64,000 nt of DNA, from positions 169,008 to 233,007 of the forward strand of contig NZ_FQTU01000002.1 in the NCBI RefSeq assembly GCF_900128885.1, given 5' to 3'. The notes beneath the pieces are model-generated. The model made no database searches and was not told the origin of the DNA. It saw nothing but the letters and a program-made list of their open reading frames with translations. Positions 60,147 through 64,000 of this stretch are shown here, piece by piece; positions within the stretch are counted from its first letter, which is position 1; every line of letters starts with the position of its first letter. The DNA is from Alkalibacter saccharofermentans DSM 14828 (GTDB lineage Bacteria; Bacillota; Clostridia; Eubacteriales; Alkalibacteraceae). Made by a program: the position numbers and the translations under genes.

Positions 60147-61417
60147 CGGCTTTGCTTTTATTTGTCGCATTTATTGTGTTGATTTTCTTTGGGCTTCCTG
60201 TAGCCTTTTCATTAGGCGTTTCTTCATTGTTGTATTTGTTTGTTGAAGACATTTCGCTTTCAATTGTAGCCCAAAGAATGTATTCGGGAATTGATTCCTT
60301 CACATTGGTAAGTATCCCTGGATTCATACTCGCCGGAAACCTTATGAATACTGGTGGTATCACTAAGAGGATAATTGCATTTGCAAATGCAATTTTTGGT
60401 TTTATTCGTGGAGGACTGTCTCTCGCTAATATTGGAGCGTCCATGTTGTTTGCAGGCATTTCTGGTACAGCGTTGGCAGACACAGCCAGTATTGGAGCAA
60501 TGCTTATACCAGCCATGAAAGAAGAAGGTTACGAAGCCGATTTTGCTGCAGCAGTAACGGCGTCGTCCTCAACTGTCGGACCGATTATTCCTCCAAGTTT
60601 ACCAATGATCATCGCCGGTACACTGACAGGGATTTCTGTCGGCAAACTATTTATTGCAGGGGCCATACCCGGAATAATACTAGGTCTATCTATGATGGTG
60701 GTATCATATATAATCAGCGTAAAAAGGGGTCATCCCAAAGGGGAGCGTAAGCCACTTGGATATGTATTGAAAACTTTCAAAGACGCAGTGTGGGCTATTG
60801 GGTTGACAGTTCTGATTCTTTATGGAATATTAAGCGGGGCGTTTACTCCTACAGAAGCATCGATAATTGCAGTAGTATATGCCGTTATTGTTGGAAAGTT
60901 CATATACAAAGATCTGAAGTTTTCTCAACTTCCAGGTTCTATAATCGAATCGGTAAAGATGTCGGCAGCTATCATGATTCTCGTTGGTTTTGCCAACCTG
61001 TTTGCATGGATCCTTGCCAGTGAGCAGATTCCGCAAATGATAGCACGAGGTATTTTGTCAATATCTACAAATAAAATTATAGTAATATTATTGATTAACC
61101 TGCTGCTGCTGTTTGTTGGGACATTCATGGAAACCATCGCAGCATTGATTATCTTATTTCCGGTTTTGCTCCCGGTTGCAACCAGTATAGGATTGGATCC
61201 GATACAGTTTGGCGTGATGGCAGTGCTTAACTTGGTAATAGGTTTGACTACGCCCCCTGTAGGAGTGTGCTTGTTCGTTGCTTCCAGTATTGGAGATGTA
61301 CCATTGATTAAGATATCAAAAGCCGTATTGCCTTTCTTGGCAGTAAGTTTGGCCGTATTGATGCTAGTTAGCTTCGTGCCGGCTATAAGCTTGTTCTTGC
61401 CGAGTTTATTCAATTAA
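60143..61417 (+). CDS. dctM: TRAP transporter large permease
   Basis: 424 residues with about 12 membrane segments. GISGTALADTASIGAMLIPAM, SSSTVGPIIPPSLPMII and NLVIGLTTPPVGVCLF are DctM signatures. Uses an ion gradient to import the ligand presented by DctP. ATG within the end of dctQ. Confidence 0.94.
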   Translation: MTALLLFVAFIVLIFFGLPVAFSLGVSSLLYLFVEDISLSIVAQRMYSGIDSFTLVSIPGFILAGNLMNTGGITKRIIAFANAIFGFIRGGLSLANIGASMLFAGISGTALADTASIGAMLIPAMKEEGYEADFAAAVTASSSTVGPIIPPSLPMIIAGTLTGISVGKLFIAGAIPGIILGLSMMVVSYIISVKRGHPKGERKPLGYVLKTFKDAVWAIGLTVLILYGILSGAFTPTEASIIAVVYAVIVGKFIYKDLKFSQLPGSIIESVKMSAAIMILVGFANLFAWILASEQIPQMIARGILSISTNKIIVILLINLLLLFVGTFMETIAALIILFPVLLPVATSIGLDPIQFGVMAVLNLVIGLTTPPVGVCLFVASSIGDVPLIKISKAVLPFLAVSLAVLMLVSFVPAISLFLPSLFN

Positions 61418-61543
61418 TTTGTAAGTTCAGAAAGAAGCTTGCCTGAAGAAAATGAAGGCTAGTTAGAGTTAATAACATAATACAACTTATTAGTAATTAT
61501 ATCTCGAGTCAGTTTAGAAAAAAATGTTGGAATGGAGGAAAAT

Positions 61544-62560
61544 ATGAAAGCAGCAATAGTCAATGAGCCATATAGAATGGAAGTCATCCAAATGGATAAC
61601 CCGACGTTAGAATCCGAAACAGAGGTTATCATTAAAATCAAGGCGGCTGGAATATGTGGATCAGACGTGCACATATTTCATGGCACCAATGCAGTTGCGA
61701 CATACCCGAGAGTCATAGGTCATGAGATGGTGGGAGTAGTGGAAGAGGTAGGACAAAAGGTCGACAAAGTAAAAAAGGGCGACCGAGTCATTGTCGATCA
61801 GGTGATAAACTGTGGAGAGTGCTACGCTTGCAAAATAGGCAGAGGCAATGTGTGCCAAGATCTTAAGGTAAGAGGAGTGCATGTTCATGGAGGATTTAGA
61901 GAATATATTAATGTTGATCAAGAGGATTGCTATATATTGCCCGATAAATTATCATTTGAAGATGCTGTAATGATTGAACCGTCTACAATAGCAGTTCAAT
62001 GCATAAAAAGGGCAGAACTCAATAAAGAAGACACGTTGCTGATATTGGGTGCAGGTGCATTGGGAAGCAGCATACTAAGGATAGCGAGACTTTCAGGAGC
62101 AAAAATCATCGTTGCAGATATATTTAAAGATAAGTTAGAGGATGCATTGAAAGCTGGCGCAGATTATGTTATCGACATGTCTGAAGAATATCCGGAGAAA
62201 AAAATCAGAGAAATTACAGGAGGTTACGGCCCAACGGTTTCTATTGATGCTGCTTGTACAAAGGAGACATTACCGTTCTTGCTAGATGTAACAGGGAATG
62301 CGGGGCGTGTAATAACAATGGGATTTTCAGAAGAGCTTTCACCTATAACTCAGTTGAAAATTACTGCTAAGGAGCTTGATGTTAGGGGATCTAGGCTTCA
62401 AAACAAAAGATTTCAAGATGTGTTGGATTTGATAGCGGAGGGCAAATTGGATTTGAGCGGATCGATTTCTCATACCTTTGATTTTTCTGAGATTATTGAT
62501 GCTTTTAAATTCATAGATTCACGAGATCCGAGCATACGAAAAGTAGTTATAACTTTTTAA
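61544..62560 (+). CDS. Zinc-dependent dehydrogenase, RspB/LgoD-like (sugar-acid 5-dehydrogenase candidate)
   Basis: 338 residues of the medium-chain family: catalytic zinc in GICGSDVHIFHG and GHEMVGVVEEVG, structural zinc in CGECYACKIGRGNVC, NAD site LILGAGALGSSILR. The sequence resembles RspB/LgoD-type enzymes that oxidise L-gulonate or L-galactonate to fructuronate or tagaturonate. A TRAP transporter before and an UxuB/UxaB-like gene after fit such a route, though the substrate is inferred. ATG 61544 after GGAGG. Confidence 0.8.
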   Translation: MKAAIVNEPYRMEVIQMDNPTLESETEVIIKIKAAGICGSDVHIFHGTNAVATYPRVIGHEMVGVVEEVGQKVDKVKKGDRVIVDQVINCGECYACKIGRGNVCQDLKVRGVHVHGGFREYINVDQEDCYILPDKLSFEDAVMIEPSTIAVQCIKRAELNKEDTLLILGAGALGSSILRIARLSGAKIIVADIFKDKLEDALKAGADYVIDMSEEYPEKKIREITGGYGPTVSIDAACTKETLPFLLDVTGNAGRVITMGFSEELSPITQLKITAKELDVRGSRLQNKRFQDVLDLIAEGKLDLSGSISHTFDFSEIIDAFKFIDSRDPSIRKVVITF

Positions 62561-62590
62561 GCATATAGATTGTATTGAAAAAATAGTCAA

Positions 62591-62619
62591 TTGTTCGCAT
62601 AAAGCGCATGTGGTATAAT
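62591..62619 (+). promoter_or_regulatory. Promoter of the second GntR gene
   Basis: TTGTTC (62591-62596) and TATAAT (62614-62619) are 17 bases apart. Confidence 0.6.
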
Positions 62620-62653
62620 TCACTTAGTTTATTTTATGAAAGAGGATGGTACT

Positions 62654-63358
62654 GTGAAGGTTATTGAACGGAAATCGTCAGAAGCAGCTAGAGATTATGC
62701 CTATAGAGTTATTAGAGAAAATATAATATCGCTAGACTTAAAACCTGGTAGCATGCTGAGTGAAAATGAAATTGCAAAGCATCTTGGAATAAGCAGGACA
62801 CCGGTAAGGGAAGCCTTGATTGAACTCAGCAAAATGAAGATAGTGGAAATCATACCCCAAAGAGGGAGCTTTATTTCTAAAATTGACTATAATATTGTCG
62901 AAGAAGCAAGATTCTTTAGATTGACCATTGAGACAGCGGTGACTGAATTGGCTTGTGAATATGCCAGTGAAGAGGATATTGGAAAGTTGGAAGAAATCCT
63001 TGACTTGGAAGTATTTTATGGAATGAAGTATGTACATGACAAATCTCTTCACTATGACAATTGTTTTCACAGAGAAATTTATAGGATAGCAAAAAAAGAA
63101 TTCATTCAAAAGATAGTAGAGGATACAACAATTCATTTTGACAGAGTGAGAAGAATAAGTTACGAAGGAAATATTTATGAACAGATCATTGCAGATCACA
63201 ATGCAATATTAAGGGCAATTAAAGAAAAAAACAAGTTGAGAGCAATTGAAATAGTCACTGAACACTTAACGAGATATAAGCTAGATAAGAGCATAATCTA
63301 TGAAAAATATCCGGAATATATAGCTGATAATAATGAGTCAAAAACTCAAGGTTTATAA
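62654..63358 (+). CDS. GntR-family regulator, FadR subfamily (second)
   Basis: 234 residues. GntR winged helix (GSMLSENEIAKHLGISRTPVREAL-like region, residues about 35-60) and an FCD domain (HREIYRIAKKEFIQ, DHNAILRAIKEKNK). The GTG at 62654 follows GAAAGAGGATGG and is preferred; ATG 62636 lacks a ribosome site. It lies between the dehydrogenase and the UxuB/UxaB-like gene. Two FadR-type regulators in 9 kb suggest two inducers or nested control. Confidence 0.88.
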   Translation: MKVIERKSSEAARDYAYRVIRENIISLDLKPGSMLSENEIAKHLGISRTPVREALIELSKMKIVEIIPQRGSFISKIDYNIVEEARFFRLTIETAVTELACEYASEEDIGKLEEILDLEVFYGMKYVHDKSLHYDNCFHREIYRIAKKEFIQKIVEDTTIHFDRVRRISYEGNIYEQIIADHNAILRAIKEKNKLRAIEIVTEHLTRYKLDKSIIYEKYPEYIADNNESKTQGL

Positions 63359-63376
63359 TATATTATTTGTTGAAGT

Positions 63377-63402
63377 TCTCCCTATTAATAAGGGAGATTT
63401 TA
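63377..63402 (+). terminator. Terminator of the second GntR gene
   Basis: TCTCCCT (63377-63383) pairs with AGGGAGA (63391-63397), followed by TTTT. Confidence 0.75.
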
Positions 63403-63419
63403 TGGGCAATATAGCAATA

Positions 63420-63431
63420 CTAGTATACTAG
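63420..63431. promoter_or_regulatory. CTAGTATACTAG palindrome, candidate GntR operator
   Basis: A perfect 12-base palindrome 46 bases before the next start codon. It contains -10-like TAGTAT and TATACT, and shares its left half with the element at the dctP promoter. Confidence 0.55.
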
Positions 63432-63477
63432 AACTAAGAGGGCTGGGTACCAAATATAGAAGATGAAGGTGATAAGA

Positions 63478-64000
63478 TGAAGTTAACACTGGAAGGATTG
63501 AAGTTGGGCAATGAGTGGAAAGAAAAAGCATATAAGCTTCCTGCCTTTGACTACGAAGCGGTTAAGGCAGAGACGATTAAAAACCCCAACTGGATACACT
63601 TTGGGGCAGGCAACATATTCAGGGCATTCTTGGCAAATGTGAACCAGAACAACCTTAATGAGAAGAGCGCGCAAAAAGGAATAGTTGTGGCAGAGGGATT
63701 TGACTATGAAATAATAGAAAAGATGAACAAGCCCCACGACAACTTGAGCCTATTGGTTACGCTAAAGTCAACGGGAGAAGTAGAAAAGACGGTAGTGGCG
63801 AGCGTGATGGAGTCCTTGACTGTAGACCCAGATAATTCAAGTGACTGGAAAAGACTGAAAGAAATCTTTGTAAACCCAAGCCTACAGATCGTAAGCTTTA
63901 CAATAACAGAAAAAGGATACAACCTAAAGGATAATAAAGGGAGCTACTATCCAGCGGTTCAGGCAGATTTTGAAGCTGGCCCCGAAAACACCCAAAGCTA
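63478..64000 (+). CDS. Mannitol-dehydrogenase-family oxidoreductase (UxuB/UxaB-like), 5' part
   Basis: 174 codons are present and the frame is open at the window end. IHFGAGNIFRAFLA is the N-terminal nucleotide-binding signature of the polyol-specific long-chain dehydrogenases, and ITEKGYNL is also conserved. UxuB reduces fructuronate to mannonate and UxaB tagaturonate to altronate; the two cannot be told apart from this part. ATG 63478 after GAAGGTGATAAG. It would follow the RspB/LgoD-like enzyme in a sugar-acid pathway. Confidence 0.85.

Noticed and set aside
60790..61023. Second + strand frame inside dctM
   Set aside because: Out-of-frame shadow of dctM with Cys/Ser-rich composition and no ribosome site.
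1..64000. CRISPR arrays, tRNA or rRNA genes, intact transposases or prophage genes
   Set aside because: No regularly spaced repeats, cloverleaf sequences, rRNA-like segments or transposase/integrase motifs were seen on reading the window; a tRNAscan or CRISPR search was not possible.

Overview
The window reads as chromosome of a low-to-moderate GC, Gram-positive, strictly anaerobic bacterium of the Clostridia type. The evidence is consistent: strong AAGGAGG-type ribosome sites, many TTG/GTG starts, Rho-independent terminators, a PyrK/PyrD (NAD-linked) dihydroorotate dehydrogenase, a lipoteichoic-acid-synthase-like protein, hybrid cluster protein, formate dehydrogenase and a tungsten-type aldehyde:ferredoxin oxidoreductase. 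I cannot name the genus from sequence alone. No rRNA, tRNA, CRISPR array, intact insertion sequence or phage gene was seen.

Layout. 1-8.7 kb: complete pyrimidine operon tail (pyrI end, pyrC-pyrF-pyrK-pyrD-pyrE-carA-carB). 8.7-13 kb: a RuBisCO-like protein (RLP), a polyol-type zinc dehydrogenase and two tandem Cof-type HAD phosphatases. 13-16.1 kb: a sulfur amino-acid block (cysteine-free Rrf2/CymR-like regulator, ridA, trans-sulfuration enzyme, cysK) with a 19-base sequence repeated exactly in the cymR and cysK leaders, a likely CymR operator. 17-21.1 kb: formate dehydrogenase (Cys form) with mobA and fdhD. 21.5-23.5 kb: rlmH and small proteins, and a LUD protein. 23.6-26.7 kb: nadA-nadB-nadC on the minus strand behind an 18-bp palindrome that overlaps the start of transcription. 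26.8-29.5 kb: a GGDEF remnant, msrB and an LtaS-like sulfatase.

29.5-43 kb is a tungsten/molybdenum cofactor island: mogA-like gene, a promoter followed at once by a Moco/Tuco-type riboswitch, tupABC tungstate transporter, two MoeA proteins (one fused to a periplasmic-binding-like domain), moaA, moaC, a MOSC protein, then a sigma-54 activator directly before a consensus -24/-12 promoter driving an aldehyde:ferredoxin oxidoreductase, followed by MoaD-like and E1-like genes. The parts fit together as uptake, cofactor assembly and use of tungsten. 44.2-49.8 kb is a PABA/folate operon (pabA-pabB-pabC-folE-folP-folB-folK) ending in an HD-domain phosphohydrolase. 49.9-54 kb: an HSL-type esterase, an HD protein plus Crp/Fnr regulator divergent from hcp.

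54-64 kb is an accessory carbon-catabolism region: a promoter-operator-terminator leader, a FadR-type GntR regulator, a GlpA-like/GlpB-like/DUF1667 flavoprotein trio without any glycerol kinase or facilitator, a DctPQM TRAP transporter, a RspB/LgoD-like dehydrogenase, a second GntR regulator and the start of a mannitol-dehydrogenase-family (UxuB/UxaB-like) gene cut by the window end. A CTAGTAT-type element lies at the TRAP promoter and before the last gene. I infer import and oxidation of a sugar acid. The most promising unexplained items are the RLP cluster, the GlpAB-like/DUF1667/TRAP cluster with its attenuator-like leader, and a hairpin-rich intergenic stretch at 21.1-21.5 kb.
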